64,000 nucleotides of DNA from Shewanella vesiculosa. GTDB taxonomy: Bacteria > Pseudomonadota > Gammaproteobacteria > Enterobacterales > Shewanellaceae. A model generated the notes under the pieces. That model was not told where the DNA came from. It was given only the letters and a program-made list of their open reading frames with translations, and searched no databases. The translations under genes and the position numbers were made by a program. The stretch lies in assembly GCF_021560015.1 (NCBI RefSeq), contig NZ_CP073588.1, positions 2,356,001-2,420,000 of the forward strand, given 5' to 3'. This document shows, in pieces, positions 47,709 through 57,719 of this stretch (positions are counted from its first letter, which is position 1; every line of letters starts with the position of its first letter).

Positions 47709-49970
47709 TTAAACCTCCTTTATCACTACCGTTAAAGTCACTTTTCGAACTATTTCCCCTTGCTCATTTGTAACGGTTAAAAATCTTGGCTCAAGATCTA
47801 TAACTCCATCCATCAATAGCATTTCTACATTAGACTCAAGTTCTTGTTTTAGAATTTCTAATGTAGGATCAAGCATAACATAACCCGATTGAGCCTCTTC
47901 TTCAAAATCATCTACAATATCAGCAAGTGATTCGATGGACAGTGTACCGAAATCAAAGCGTTCTTTAAGGAGCTCACGAAGACGCTCTATTCCTTGAATA
48001 TTATTCGCATTGAGGCCATGCACTAACGCCTCAGCTTTCACTCCTCGTAAAACTAAACCTGGTGTATTTTCTGTAATGTAATGCCAAAGGTGTTCAGCAT
48101 CTGTATGACCAAGAAACCAGCGCAATGTATCAAGCCCATCATATCCAGAGCTCCAAAAGAAGCACATGGCAAAAAACCTTCGTAGCTGATGTTGGCGAAT
48201 ATAGTAACGACGAGTTCCAAAATTTTCGAGTTTGATTGTCTTCGTCTCGAAATAGTCGCAGAATCGGTTTAAATTCAATCCATAGGCTGAATTAGACATT
48301 TCAAAAGAATAAGCCCCTGATTGAAGTATACTTACAAATAGGTTTTCATAATCAGCTCCCTTATTACTTTCAATAATTACTTGTCGAAACTTCTGTAACT
48401 TCCAGATTAACTTAGCTCCTGAGCATGTGATTGGTCGAATAAGCAGCTCTCTATCTCCAGCATGTCCGGATTTCCGATTGTCAAACTCAAGGGAGTAATT
48501 AACATTTTTGTTTTTGTCCAAATGAGGGTCTTTCCCACGTGGTAATAAACAATCATACTTAAGCTCCCTTATTTCACTTGTACGCCGAGCCATCAAGATA
48601 CCAACTACAACAAAGATACTGCCTAGTAATACTTCATATAAAGCATGCAAACTATTATTAGATCTAAAGACTTTAAAATACTCATCAGAGTCAGTTTTTC
48701 TTTTAAGGCTCCATTTTTGAACGCCTAAGGCCAATAGAGTGCTTGAAGTGAAATCAGGAACTAACATATCCAGCATTTTCACTTTATCTCTAGAGTTACT
48801 TTTATTCGCGAGTAATATCTCGCCAACAGATTTGAAAATGTCATCGGCATATTGGGTTGTAAACTCAAACGCATCGCGCAAGGCTTTTAATGCCACATCA
48901 CCAGGGAGCGTTCTAAATCGACATATCCCACTGGAATTAGGAAGTTGATTCAATTTACTTTGGCTATCATATTCATCAAGAACATTATCTTTAATACCTT
49001 TAAAGTTTTCTCCTGACACTATTCGTAACGAATTAATAAAGTCTTTGTAAGCTGTAATGGCTTTATTTGAAGAAACACCTTCTTGATTAGATTTAACAGG
49101 TACTGCAGCAAATTCCTTTAATTTATACTGGTCACCAAATTTCAAATCTGGAATCTGAACAAAATTAGATCCGCATCCACTTAGAGTATTAGAATATAAA
49201 GGAAAAATTAAAACTTTTGATTTATATCCAGTATGTTTTTTATAGCCACCTTCGGACCAAATCCATGCTTTTGCACGTAATAACTCTTCATTTGATAATT
49301 CAAGGGAAAAATCACCAGGTGGATATTGAATTTCTGGGCAGTGTTTTATGCAATCATTGATATGAACATCTGTCACATCCCCCCCTTTTTCCTTAAGAAA
49401 CTGGGTGACACGATAAGAATACTCATAAACGCCTTCACTAACCCCTAAGCGCATTCGTTCCAAAAATATAAGAAGATCATTACTGGTGACTAACGAAATT
49501 CCAAATTCAGCAAGTCGAAAATATTTCTTTCTTATCAGCAAGTAATCAAAAAAATTCAATGCTATCTGAACTTTAGCTGAACATGTCGTTGAGACTAATC
49601 GACTTCCGCCGTTATATCTAGGGTGAGTTTGGATACATAAAATATATTTGAGGGTAAAAAGGAATTCACTATTTTTAGGATCGGTAAGAAGGCTACCATC
49701 TTCAAGTATTATTCTGAAATCAATCCTTTTTTTACGCGACCCAAAAAGGCAATCCCATACAACATCTTTATAATCAGATAACAACCACTCTGGAGATGTA
49801 ACTTTATGACTAAATGACGGAACAGCTGGCTTTAGTATTAATTCTAAAAAAGCTTGCCGTGACTCAAAAGGAATTGATAAGGCCAAATTCTGCGCCTCTT
49901 CCAACTCAACTTTAGACATATTTTCAATATTTTTTTCGCCATTATTAATAGCTAACTTAAGATTAGGCAT
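47709..49970 (-). CDS. Large tyrosine recombinase of the GInt-like operon (GinB position)
   Basis: This 753-residue recombinase has a long N-terminal region of unknown fold. The catalytic part is in the last 300 residues: Arg in MARRTSEIRELKYDCLL, HQLRRFFAMCFFWSS (HxxR) and LRWFLGHTDAEHLWHYI (GH and Tyr). It overlaps the upstream gene by eight bases. The length is about twice that of standard phage integrases and typical of multi-integrase islands. Confidence 0.87.
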   Translation of the reverse strand: MPNLKLAINNGEKNIENMSKVELEEAQNLALSIPFESRQAFLELILKPAVPSFSHKVTSPEWLLSDYKDVVWDCLFGSRKKRIDFRIILEDGSLLTDPKNSEFLFTLKYILCIQTHPRYNGGSRLVSTTCSAKVQIALNFFDYLLIRKKYFRLAEFGISLVTSNDLLIFLERMRLGVSEGVYEYSYRVTQFLKEKGGDVTDVHINDCIKHCPEIQYPPGDFSLELSNEELLRAKAWIWSEGGYKKHTGYKSKVLIFPLYSNTLSGCGSNFVQIPDLKFGDQYKLKEFAAVPVKSNQEGVSSNKAITAYKDFINSLRIVSGENFKGIKDNVLDEYDSQSKLNQLPNSSGICRFRTLPGDVALKALRDAFEFTTQYADDIFKSVGEILLANKSNSRDKVKMLDMLVPDFTSSTLLALGVQKWSLKRKTDSDEYFKVFRSNNSLHALYEVLLGSIFVVVGILMARRTSEIRELKYDCLLPRGKDPHLDKNKNVNYSLEFDNRKSGHAGDRELLIRPITCSGAKLIWKLQKFRQVIIESNKGADYENLFVSILQSGAYSFEMSNSAYGLNLNRFCDYFETKTIKLENFGTRRYYIRQHQLRRFFAMCFFWSSGYDGLDTLRWFLGHTDAEHLWHYITENTPGLVLRGVKAEALVHGLNANNIQGIERLRELLKERFDFGTLSIESLADIVDDFEEEAQSGYVMLDPTLEILKQELESNVEMLLMDGVIDLEPRFLTVTNEQGEIVRKVTLTVVIKEV

Positions 49971-52296
49971 AAATAGCCCTCAATAACCGTTCAGGAGCCA
50001 AAGGCGAATCCTCAGCAGCTTTCATAGCTTTCATAACACTCTGATCAACTACACCCGCATTAATACTCAAACGGATGAAAGAAGCAATTTCATACCACTC
50101 AACAGCTACAGGTGTAATTTTTTGCTTGTTGGGCGCATTTTCGACCAATTCTACTAAAGAATTCAAAACCTTGAGTAGCTGTACAGATATCGTAATAATT
50201 CCATCATAAAGGTTACCGATAAATGTTGGAGGAATTATGTCATCAATTTTCCCATCGACTATATGATCTGGTAAAGTTTTGAGTCCATGATTTCTTAGGA
50301 ATGACTCCAACTCTTTTTCATCAATATCAAGCGACTCAAATAAAAAATCACTATCTTTCATTGCTTCATAAATTAAAGCATTTTGAAAGATAGATATCCA
50401 TCTACCTTGGAAATAATCTAATATCGGCTTTGGTAAGTATGAGCTGAGTAAATATGGGTCATAATTCTCATGCCCTAAAGCTTCACTCATCATCTTCACG
50501 CTCTTTGTTTGTAAATAAACACGAACACCGCAAGAAGCTCTCATGCTATCACACCCCAAATTACTTCTAATTTCTTGAGCAGCATTTAAATCGATAAAAG
50601 GTGAAGGTAATAAAATAGATTGTACAATTGGAGAGTTATCCATGGATTCATGTGAGGGAGGAAAAATACGCTTAACACGACTAGGCTTTGATAACCCAGA
50701 AGCGCTCCGAAGCAGCATATAACGCCAATCATCAACCCCTTTTCCTTTCAACCACTCACGGGCTTCACTCGTATATTGAATAATATTTTCAATTATGGAT
50801 TTTGAAACATCATTAAGAATGACGACTTGCTGAGCTAATTTTACGTTTTTACGCCGCTTAAGACTTACAGCTATCCACGAACCACCTGCTTTTCTAAAGC
50901 CAGTCTGTTTGCCGTGCTTATCAAATAGTTCAAAATTACAAAGCCAGCTTTCGGTGATTTTTGGATGTTGTTCAATCAATAGTAAAATAAATGGTACTAA
51001 GGTTGATGCAGGTCCAAGCAAACCAAATTTTTTTACAAAATCATTAGTATTATTTGCTCCTAAAAAACCTATATATAAAGAACCTGAGTAATCCCAAAGA
51101 TAATGTGCCCAAGTTGCAGCTTGATTAGCAGGTTCTTTCATGTCTATTACCTGTCCATTAGCATAACCTACTGGAATAACTTGCTTAACCTGGCCAAAGG
51201 CAACTAGATTTTTTCGTTCACGGAACGCCTTCATGGTTTTATCAACTTCTTTTTTACAGGCAGTGGAAACATGCTCAATATCAGTTTCAACTGAAAGTAA
51301 AATTTCCTTAATAGCTTCATCATCACTGAAAGATAATGGTATTTTAGTTACCAACTTACCATTAAAAGCATTACCATTTTGATCTTTTACTATATTGGAT
51401 CCACTATCAGTAGAGTTATATTTCCAAACAGGTTGAAAGATTTCATAAGGTGGTACAGGCCAAATATTACTTTCAATAAAAACTTTATTTGCCAATTGCA
51501 CAGCCCTTGACCATGAAGACCTGTAAAAGTTTCTCATAGACTCATTGTTGGCTTTAACTTTTAATTTATAAATAGAGAATATTTGCTCAAAAAAGCAGTT
51601 AATATACTTCGGTTTTGTTGCTAACTGCAAATCTTCCAATGTTGGGCAAACTTGCACCATTAAACTATAGAAGTTCATAAATGCGTTTAAGTCAGTTTCT
51701 GCCGTTTTGTAAAGTCTTGTAACTATATAGCGGTTTAAGGATTCAAAGACTTGATTTGTAAAACGTTCACCATAATGTGACTTAAATAGAGAAAGGTTCA
51801 CAAATCGATGTTCCCCATGTTTACATGTAACAAACCAGCCTTCGTAATACTTTAATTGGTCAAGGCAAATAGTATCTTCACGATACTGAGCCATACATAA
51901 TTGAACATCTTCTGTAATTCGACAATTAATAATGTTTGGAAATCTTGGCGGCTTGAGACCTACGTGATTATAAATATGATTTAAAACCGTTCGAAAATCA
52001 GAAGAAACTTGATATTTCCGTGCTTTTTCTCCGAGATTAAGTTCTGTGTATATAAAGCCAATGAATCTTCTTACTAGCAACTCTTGAGAACGATTAAAAT
52101 CCAATAAGTGTAGATTCCTTTTAGTTATATCCAAAAATACTCTAAATATATTAAAAGTGAACTTTGCACTTTGTTTACTTTTAAGAGATGAGTAATTACT
52201 TTCTAAAACTTTTTCAAATGCATCTTCAAGAGAAGAGTTTAACACTTTAGCTCGAGGGTACAGGGAGAGGTATCTAGTTCTTATCATCGCACTCAC
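49963..52296 (-). CDS. Large divergent recombinase, first gene of the GInt-like operon (GinA position)
   Basis: This 777-residue protein has a degenerate tyrosine-recombinase C-terminus. MRASCGVRVYLQ stands at the HxxR position, MSEALGHENYDPYLLSSYL carries GH and candidate Tyr residues, and no classical first-Arg motif is obvious to me. The first 500 residues are unassigned. It opens the operon. A strong LexA box lies about 200 bp upstream (52493-52512). Right of it the chromosome resumes with ordinary genes, so the island end should lie in 52297-52650. Confidence 0.78.
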   Translation of the reverse strand: MSAMIRTRYLSLYPRAKVLNSSLEDAFEKVLESNYSSLKSKQSAKFTFNIFRVFLDITKRNLHLLDFNRSQELLVRRFIGFIYTELNLGEKARKYQVSSDFRTVLNHIYNHVGLKPPRFPNIINCRITEDVQLCMAQYREDTICLDQLKYYEGWFVTCKHGEHRFVNLSLFKSHYGERFTNQVFESLNRYIVTRLYKTAETDLNAFMNFYSLMVQVCPTLEDLQLATKPKYINCFFEQIFSIYKLKVKANNESMRNFYRSSWSRAVQLANKVFIESNIWPVPPYEIFQPVWKYNSTDSGSNIVKDQNGNAFNGKLVTKIPLSFSDDEAIKEILLSVETDIEHVSTACKKEVDKTMKAFRERKNLVAFGQVKQVIPVGYANGQVIDMKEPANQAATWAHYLWDYSGSLYIGFLGANNTNDFVKKFGLLGPASTLVPFILLLIEQHPKITESWLCNFELFDKHGKQTGFRKAGGSWIAVSLKRRKNVKLAQQVVILNDVSKSIIENIIQYTSEAREWLKGKGVDDWRYMLLRSASGLSKPSRVKRIFPPSHESMDNSPIVQSILLPSPFIDLNAAQEIRSNLGCDSMRASCGVRVYLQTKSVKMMSEALGHENYDPYLLSSYLPKPILDYFQGRWISIFQNALIYEAMKDSDFLFESLDIDEKELESFLRNHGLKTLPDHIVDGKIDDIIPPTFIGNLYDGIITISVQLLKVLNSLVELVENAPNKQKITPVAVEWYEIASFIRLSINAGVVDQSVMKAMKAAEDSPLAPERLLRAIYA

Positions 52297-52492
52297 TCTA
52301 AATTTAAAGTTGATAGCTGTCAGAATACAAAGAAGCTATATCAATAAGAATAAGTTAGCAATTAGAACTAGATAAAGCAAATGACAACTTTTTATAACTA
52401 GGAAAAGGGAGTAGCAAAATAACAATCCATATCGATGTGAATGATTTTGCGCATTCTATAACCATCATCATTTACTCAATTAAAAACAATGA

Positions 52493-52512
52493 TACTGTAT
52501 ATAAAAACAGTA
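52493..52512. promoter_or_regulatory. LexA (SOS) box between the gin-like operon and the backbone
   Basis: The site reads TACTGTATATAAAAACAGTA, a near-perfect palindromic LexA site (CTG-N10-CAG with TA on both ends). The nearest downstream start is the first recombinase gene, 197 bp away on the minus strand. No plus-strand gene follows. The rest of 52297-52649 shows no gene. Confidence 0.75.
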
Positions 52513-52649
52513 TTCAATCATTGTGTATTGTTAATATAATGAATAAGTACAACTCAACATACTTTTTAAAAGTCAAAACCTAGCTTCAAGTCATTCTAAA
52601 ACTCGATAAAATATTATTGTAGAAAAACCTAGATCATCTACGAAGTTAA

Positions 52650-53174
52650 TCAATTGGCTAAATCGATTGTAGACAATGTTCTTATTACTTCATTTCTGTT
52701 TATTGAGTCATTATTTCTTTTCAAAAGCATTACAAAATCATAAGCATTTAACTTATTTTGACTATCTAGCAGTTCAGGGTCACTACCTTTGCTAAGTAAG
52801 TATTCGACTAATTTTTTATCATTAAGTAAGATTGCAGCATGAAGAGGTGGTAATCCATCAATCTCGCTTTTGCTATTAACAGAAGCACCATTTTCGATAA
52901 ATTTATCTAAGTAAACATATTTTTTTTTCTGATTAGAAATGCTAAATAAAAATGCTATACCGCTAGCAGACTGAAGCTCATCTAAGTCTTGTTTAGTTAA
53001 TCTAAAATTAAACAAATAAAATTCACAGAATGAATTTGGTATGTAATGTGTATTATCTTCTACACTACATAATACAACATCTTCAACACGGCTATTTTCA
53101 AGCGAATAAATGGCACCTAATGAATACAGAATAATAGTAATGAAAACACATCCAAGTAATACCTTAAATCTCAT
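52650..53174 (-). CDS. Membrane-anchored ankyrin-repeat protein
   Basis: This 174-residue protein has an N-terminal hydrophobic segment (VLLGCVFITIILYSLGAIYS) as signal anchor. Two ankyrin-type repeats appear near residues 105-150 (GLPPLHAAILLNDKKLVEYL, then LLDSQNKLNAYDF). The function is not predictable beyond protein binding. It follows the 53176 gene with one base between. Confidence 0.72.
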   Translation of the reverse strand: MRFKVLLGCVFITIILYSLGAIYSLENSRVEDVVLCSVEDNTHYIPNSFCEFYLFNFRLTKQDLDELQSASGIAFLFSISNQKKKYVYLDKFIENGASVNSKSEIDGLPPLHAAILLNDKKLVEYLLSKGSDPELLDSQNKLNAYDFVMLLKRNNDSINRNEVIRTLSTIDLAN

Positions 53175-53175
53175 T

Positions 53176-53643
53176 TTAACTCCATATAACTTTGTTGTTT
53201 AAGTTAAAAGCTAAAACACCAAAATGTGGACCTTTTGTTTTTGCTATTCCATTTAAATACATGAGTAAAACACGACCAAAACTGTATGATAGTTGCTCTC
53301 TCACTCTGTCATATATTTTTATTTGCATTAAATCTTTAGCTGTTGCATGACTAAACCAATGCTTTGCAGCACTTCGCCCAAATTTTGTTATAACTTTTTT
53401 AGCACCATCTTGAGGGTTCATTGTTGCTCGAAATAAAGAGTCAATAAATCCCATCGCATAAGAGGCGTCTACAGCCTCAACTAACAAACCTTGAGCAAAC
53501 TCACGTACTTCATCAGTAATATCTAACTCATCAATAATCGAATGTTGACTCGAAAATATAAATTTGAGAATAATTATAGTTTCATCATTATCAAATATAA
53601 GTTCACTACTCTTGAAACTCTTAAGGTGTACATTTCTATTCAT
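53176..53643 (-). CDS. Hypothetical protein
   Basis: This protein of about 155 residues is of unknown family. It is helical in the centre (DEVREFAQGLLVEAVDASYA) with a basic middle (DGAAKKVITKFGRSAAKHWF-like) and no signal peptide. The open frame extends to 53841, but that would run through the bacterioferritin terminator. The ATG at 53643 has GGAAG just upstream and is preferred, with 53655 as an alternative. It probably forms a unit with the ankyrin gene. Confidence 0.6.
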   Translation of the reverse strand: MNRNVHLKSFKSSELIFDNDETIIILKFIFSSQHSIIDELDITDEVREFAQGLLVEAVDASYAMGFIDSLFRATMNPQDGAKKVITKFGRSAAKHWFSHATAKDLMQIKIYDRVREQLSYSFGRVLLMYLNGIAKTKGPHFGVLAFNLNNKVIWS

Positions 53644-53742
53644 TTCAACTTCCATGTAGTTTATCAAATGTTCTATAAAATATATCAATTTAGTTAGAAA
53701 CAAACCATTATCACTTTTAATGTATCTCCCACCAACGAACAC

Positions 53743-53767
53743 AAAAAAGCCCAAACTGAGTTGGGCT
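53743..53767 (-). terminator. Rho-independent terminator after bacterioferritin genes
   Basis: On the minus strand the stem AGCCCAA/TTGGGCT has a six-base loop and is followed by TTTTTT. It lies about 30 bp past the stop at 53798. Confidence 0.85.
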
Positions 53768-53797
53768 TTACTAACATGTAACGTGTCGACTAAGTCG

Positions 53798-54265
53798 TTA
53801 CATTTTAGTCTGTAAATAGTTCTGTAAACCAATACGTTCAATAAGACCTAATTGCTTTTCTAACCAATACATATGATCAGATTCAGTGTCATCTAATAAC
53901 ACCTCTAAAATTTCACGGGTTTGGTAATCAGCCTTTTGCTCACATAAGCCGATAACCTTACGTAAATGATCAGCCACATGGTATTCATATGCAAGATCAT
54001 TTTGTAGCATTTGTTGCACATCTTTACCTATGTTGAGCGCTTCACGACTGGCAACATCTGGAGTGCCTTCTAAAAATAAAATACGTTGGATCAACTTAGC
54101 TGCATGTAATTTTTCATCGTCTGATTCATGTAGAATACGGGTATAAAGTTCGTTAAATCCCCAATCCTCATACATGTGAGCATGGACAAAATATTGATCC
54201 ATAGCAGATAATTCGCCGGTTAATAAACTATTGAGCGCATCGATGACTTCTGGATGACCTTTCAT
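53798..54265 (-). CDS. bfr: Bacterioferritin subunit, ferroxidase type
   Basis: This 155-residue four-helix iron-storage subunit has E in LLTGELSAMDQYF and the E-x-x-H pair in ESDDEKLHAAKLI. LEVLLDDTESDHMYWLEKQ completes the di-iron centre. The position of the haem-ligand Met (usual EMKH) is Lys here (EKLH). This subunit therefore probably supplies ferroxidase activity while its partner at 54278 supplies haem binding, as in other two-subunit bacterioferritins. The two genes are 12 bp apart. Confidence 0.92.
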   Translation of the reverse strand: MKGHPEVIDALNSLLTGELSAMDQYFVHAHMYEDWGFNELYTRILHESDDEKLHAAKLIQRILFLEGTPDVASREALNIGKDVQQMLQNDLAYEYHVADHLRKVIGLCEQKADYQTREILEVLLDDTESDHMYWLEKQLGLIERIGLQNYLQTKM

Positions 54266-54277
54266 AATAATGTCCTA

Positions 54278-54748
54278 TTAATCGTTAATTTGTGATTGAA
54301 GGTAATTTTGAATACCCGTTTGAGTGATGAGCTCTTGTTGTGATTCAATCCAATCTAAATGCTCTTCTTCATCTTCGAGTAAATCTTCCATTAAATCGCG
54401 ACTAACATAATCTTGCTGAGTTTCGCATACCTTAATGGCTTCACGCAAAATGGCAATTTGTTCCGTTATCGCAGTGAGATCGCAGCTAAGCATTTCTTCA
54501 GCATGTTCACCAATACGCAATTTATCTAACTGTTGTAGGTTAGGTAAACCTTCAAGAAACAATACACGTTCAATCAGCTTGTCAGCATGCTTCATGTCTT
54601 CAATCGATTTTTTATATTCTTTCTCATTAAGCTTTTCCAATCCCCAATGCTTAAACATACGAGCATGTAAAAAGTATTGGTTAATAGCGGTCAGCTCACA
54701 AGTAAGTACACGATTGAGTTGGCTGATGACTTTAGGATGACCTTTCAT
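54278..54748 (-). CDS. bfr: Bacterioferritin subunit, haem-binding type
   Basis: This 156-residue partner of 53798 has SIEDMKHADKLIERVLFLEG, which keeps the haem-ligand Met (DMKH), but the preceding ferroxidase Glu is Asp. The C-terminal EEEHLDWIESQ is normal. The ATG at 54748 gives the conserved MKGHPKVISQLN start; a frame 12 codons longer begins inside the promoter region. A Fur-like box lies about 100 bp upstream. Confidence 0.92.
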   Translation of the reverse strand: MKGHPKVISQLNRVLTCELTAINQYFLHARMFKHWGLEKLNEKEYKKSIEDMKHADKLIERVLFLEGLPNLQQLDKLRIGEHAEEMLSCDLTAITEQIAILREAIKVCETQQDYVSRDLMEDLLEDEEEHLDWIESQQELITQTGIQNYLQSQIND

Positions 54749-54850
54749 AGTAGTGTCCTCGAGAAGTAATGTGATCTTGATCAATTACAAACAGAATAAA
54801 ACACTATAGAGTAAAATGCAAATTATCCTTTATTTTCACACACTTACAAT

Positions 54851-54870
54851 TGATAACCATTATCATTATA
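54851..54870 (-). promoter_or_regulatory. Fur-like box upstream of the bacterioferritin genes
   Basis: TGATAACCATTATCATTATA resembles the GATAATGATAATCATTATC Fur consensus, read on either strand. Iron control of a bacterioferritin operon would be expected. Confidence 0.65.
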
Positions 54871-54910
54871 ACTAAGCTTTGTAACTGGCCAGCAATACTC
54901 AAGCATAAAA

Positions 54911-54931
54911 AAAGCCTTCAAAATGAAGGCT
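54911..54931 (-). terminator. Rho-independent terminator of the nqr operon
   Basis: On the minus strand AGCCTTC/GAAGGCT pair around a five-base loop and are followed by a run of seven Ts. It is about 50 bp past the nqrM stop. Confidence 0.85.
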
Positions 54932-54980
54932 CTTTACAAAGCATTAGTGAAACAACCTAAGCTTAAAATAATTAACGAGG

Positions 54981-55208
54981 TTAAATAATACGATTTTGGT
55001 TAAGCAACTTATTTCGAGCTTGCTCTTTTTCCATACGGCGTTTGCGTTTATCACATGGATCATCACAGTCACAGGCTTTCTCTATACCTAAAACACCTAA
55101 ACCACCGCAACTGCCTTCTACCGCTTTTTTCTTTACGATATAGCCAATGGACATTAGCAAAAAAAATAATAATAAAACCACAAACGCTGCAATAAATGTA
55201 CTCATCAC
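54981..55208 (-). CDS. nqrM: Na+-NQR maturation protein NqrM
   Basis: This 75-residue protein has one N-terminal membrane helix (FIAAFVVLLLFFLLMSIGYI) and a cysteine cluster (SCGGLGVLGIEKACDCDDPC). The cluster is thought to deliver iron to the NqrD/NqrE centre. It is the last gene of nqrABCDEF-apbE-nqrM, its standard place in marine gamma-proteobacteria. Confidence 0.93.
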   Translation of the reverse strand: MMSTFIAAFVVLLLFFLLMSIGYIVKKKAVEGSCGGLGVLGIEKACDCDDPCDKRKRRMEKEQARNKLLNQNRII

Positions 55209-55290
55209 AAACTCCTATTGACTCATTCAGATTAGGGTAAACTGGTTCAATAAATTAGTAGCTCAATCAACCAGTTTAAAAATAAGCAAG

Positions 55291-56304
55291 CTACTTAAGA
55301 TACGATTTAAACGCATCACTGTAATAGACCTGATATCCCTGCTCTTGCTTCTCTATCAACATTACCGCTAAATTGTTCTTTTTAGCTAACGCCAATGAAG
55401 CCTCTGTACCTAACACCATCATGGCCGTTGCATATCCATCTGCGGTCATACAACTAGAGTGTAACACGGTTGCTGAAGCTAATTGATGCTTTATTGGATA
55501 GCCGGTACGAGGATCAATTAAATGTGAGAAGCGCTCACCATTTTCTTGATAAAAGTTACGATAATCACCCGAAGTTGCCAATGACATAGTGCCAGGTTCA
55601 ATGATTTGCTGAACCGCTTGACCTTCGCTGGTTGGTTGCTCTACAGCTACTCGCCAAGGGGTATTATCACTCTTAGTTCCTTTGACATTCAGTTCGCCAC
55701 CAATTTCAACTAAATAACCAGATACATGATATTTATCTAATAAAGCGGCAACCTTGTCGACGCCAAAACCTTTGGCAATTGAAGATAAATCGACATACAA
55801 ATCTGCATTATGCTTGGTTAATGTCAAACCGTTTACAGACAGCTCATGTATGCCCATTTTAGCTTTTGCAGCATCAATTTGAGCTTGAGTAGGTTCTGAT
55901 ATAGGGCGCTTATCGGGACCAAATCCCCATAAATTAACCACTGGGCCTAAAGTGATATCTAATGCACCATCAGTCTCATTATAAAGACGCATGCCCTCTT
56001 TAATCACCTTAATTGTATCGGCCGAGACGCTAACGCTCTGCTGCACCTGCAATTGATTAAACTTAGATAGTTCTGAGTCAGGACGGTAAGTCGACATTTG
56101 ATCGTTAACCACCTCCAATGCCATGTCAATTTCAGCTTGCAGTAGTTGTGGTTCGGGTAAGCTTTTATTACTGACCACTTTAATATGATAAGTGGTACCC
56201 ATTGTACTGCCAGATAATGAAATAATAGGCTCTGGAGAGCTACATGCACTCACAAATAATAAAACCGCTGGCAATAGCAGTAACTTGATTGAATTTACAG
56301 TCAT
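55291..56304 (-). CDS. apbE: FAD:protein FMN transferase ApbE
   Basis: This 337-residue lipoprotein has a lipobox around LLFVSACSS. It attaches FMN covalently to threonines in NqrB and NqrC in the periplasm. Family motifs are GSTMGTTYHIKV, ITLGPVVNLWGFGP, VDLSSIAKGFGVDKVA, EIGGELNVKG and the C-terminal HLIDPRTGYPI. It lies between nqrF and nqrM, which supports the NQR role. Confidence 0.95.
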   Translation of the reverse strand: MTVNSIKLLLLPAVLLFVSACSSPEPIISLSGSTMGTTYHIKVVSNKSLPEPQLLQAEIDMALEVVNDQMSTYRPDSELSKFNQLQVQQSVSVSADTIKVIKEGMRLYNETDGALDITLGPVVNLWGFGPDKRPISEPTQAQIDAAKAKMGIHELSVNGLTLTKHNADLYVDLSSIAKGFGVDKVAALLDKYHVSGYLVEIGGELNVKGTKSDNTPWRVAVEQPTSEGQAVQQIIEPGTMSLATSGDYRNFYQENGERFSHLIDPRTGYPIKHQLASATVLHSSCMTADGYATAMMVLGTEASLALAKKNNLAVMLIEKQEQGYQVYYSDAFKSYLK

Positions 56305-56425
56305 CTCAAATTTACACTTGTATTAAATGAACAAAAAAATTGCAGCATGCGAGACCTGTGTTTAACCACCCTGTCTGCACTGCTGCAATCTCATGACTTA
56401 CATGTCGATGTTATGGGTTAACTCA

Positions 56426-57673
56426 TTAACCACCGAAATCATCTAATAAGATATTTTCGTCTTCGACACCTAAATCTTTTAGCATACCAATAACAGCTGC
56501 GTTCATCATTGGAGGTCCACACATGTAGAACTCACAATCTTCTGGCGCATCATGGTCACGTAAATAGTTTTCATACAATACGTTATGGATAAATCCAGTA
56601 TAACCAGTCCAGTTATCTTCTGCTTGCGGATCTGATAACGCGACATGCCATTTGAAGTTCTCATTTTCAGCCGCTAAGCCATCAAAGTCTTCTACATAGA
56701 ACATTTCACGTTGAGAACGCGCACCGTACCAGAAACTGATCTTACGCTTAGATTTAAGACGCTTTAATTGGTCAAAAATATGTGAGCGCATCGGGGCCAT
56801 ACCTGCACCGCCACCAATAAATACCATTTCTGCATCGGTATCTTTAGCGAAGAACTCACCAAATGGACCAGAAATAGTCACTTTATCACCGGCTTTTAAG
56901 CTCCAAATATATGAAGACATTTTACCGCAAGGCAAGGTTAAATTACGTGGCGGTGGCGTAGCAATACGCACGTTCAACATAATAATCCCAAACTCTTCTG
57001 GATAGTTAGCCATAGAGTAAGCACGAATGGTTTCTTCGTCTACTTTAGACTCTAACTTGAAGAAACCAAAGTGTTCCCAGTCGCCACGATACTTATCAGG
57101 CACTTCAAACTCAGCATACTTAATATGATGAGCAGGCGCTTCAATCTGAATGTAACCACCGGCGCGGAAAGGCACAGACTCGCCATCAGGAATTTGCAGC
57201 TTAAGTTCTTTAATGAACGTCGCTTTGTTATCGTTAGAGATAACAGCACATTCCCATTTCTTGATGCCGAAGATTTCTTCATCAAGTTCAATTTCCATAT
57301 CAGATTTAACGTTTACCTGACAAGATAAACGACAACCTTGACGAGCTTCGCCCTTGCTAATATGATCAAGTTCGGTTGGTAGAATATCACCACCACCAGA
57401 CTTAATATTCACACGACACTGACCACATGAGCCACCGCCACCACAAGCACTTGATACGAAGATGCCGTTGTCTGCTAAAACGCCAAGTAACTTGCCGCCA
57501 GCACCTGTTTTAATTGCTTTATCTGCGTCGCCGTTAATACCAATAATGATATCACCGCTTGCCACTAGTTTTGATTTAGCGAATAAAATCACTAACACCA
57601 AAACCAAGACAATCACAGTAAACATACTCACACCTAGATAAACTTCTAGTGGAGTAGATTCAAGAATACCCAT
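56426..57673 (-). CDS. nqrF: Na+-translocating NADH:quinone reductase subunit F
   Basis: This is the NADH-oxidising subunit (415 residues). It has one membrane helix ([18 protein letters not shown]) and a 2Fe-2S ferredoxin domain ([15 protein letters not shown] with the later GCRLSC). The FAD-binding site is RAYSMANYP, and NADH binding includes [13 protein letters not shown] and [14 protein letters not shown]. The C-terminus is intact ([10 protein letters not shown]). Confidence 0.97.
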   Translation of the reverse strand: MGILESTPLEVYLGVSMFTVIVLVLVLVILFAKSKLVASGDIIIGINGDADKAIKTGAGGKLLGVLADNGIFVSSACGGGGSCGQCRVNIKSGGGDILPTELDHISKGEARQGCRLSCQVNVKSDMEIELDEEIFGIKKWECAVISNDNKATFIKELKLQIPDGESVPFRAGGYIQIEAPAHHIKYAEFEVPDKYRGDWEHFGFFKLESKVDEETIRAYSMANYPEEFGIIMLNVRIATPPPRNLTLPCGKMSSYIWSLKAGDKVTISGPFGEFFAKDTDAEMVFIGGGAGMAPMRSHIFDQLKRLKSKRKISFWYGARSQREMFYVEDFDGLAAENENFKWHVALSDPQAEDNWTGYTGFIHNVLYENYLRDHDAPEDCEFYMCGPPMMNAAVIGMLKDLGVEDENILLDDFGG

Positions 57674-57719
57674 TCACTTATCCTTAAAGGTTCAAATTAA
57701 TGCGTCGTCTCAGTGACTC

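Noticed and set aside
53656..53841. Upstream extension of the hypothetical gene at 53176
   Set aside because: It would pass through the bacterioferritin terminator. An internal ATG with a good RBS is a better start.
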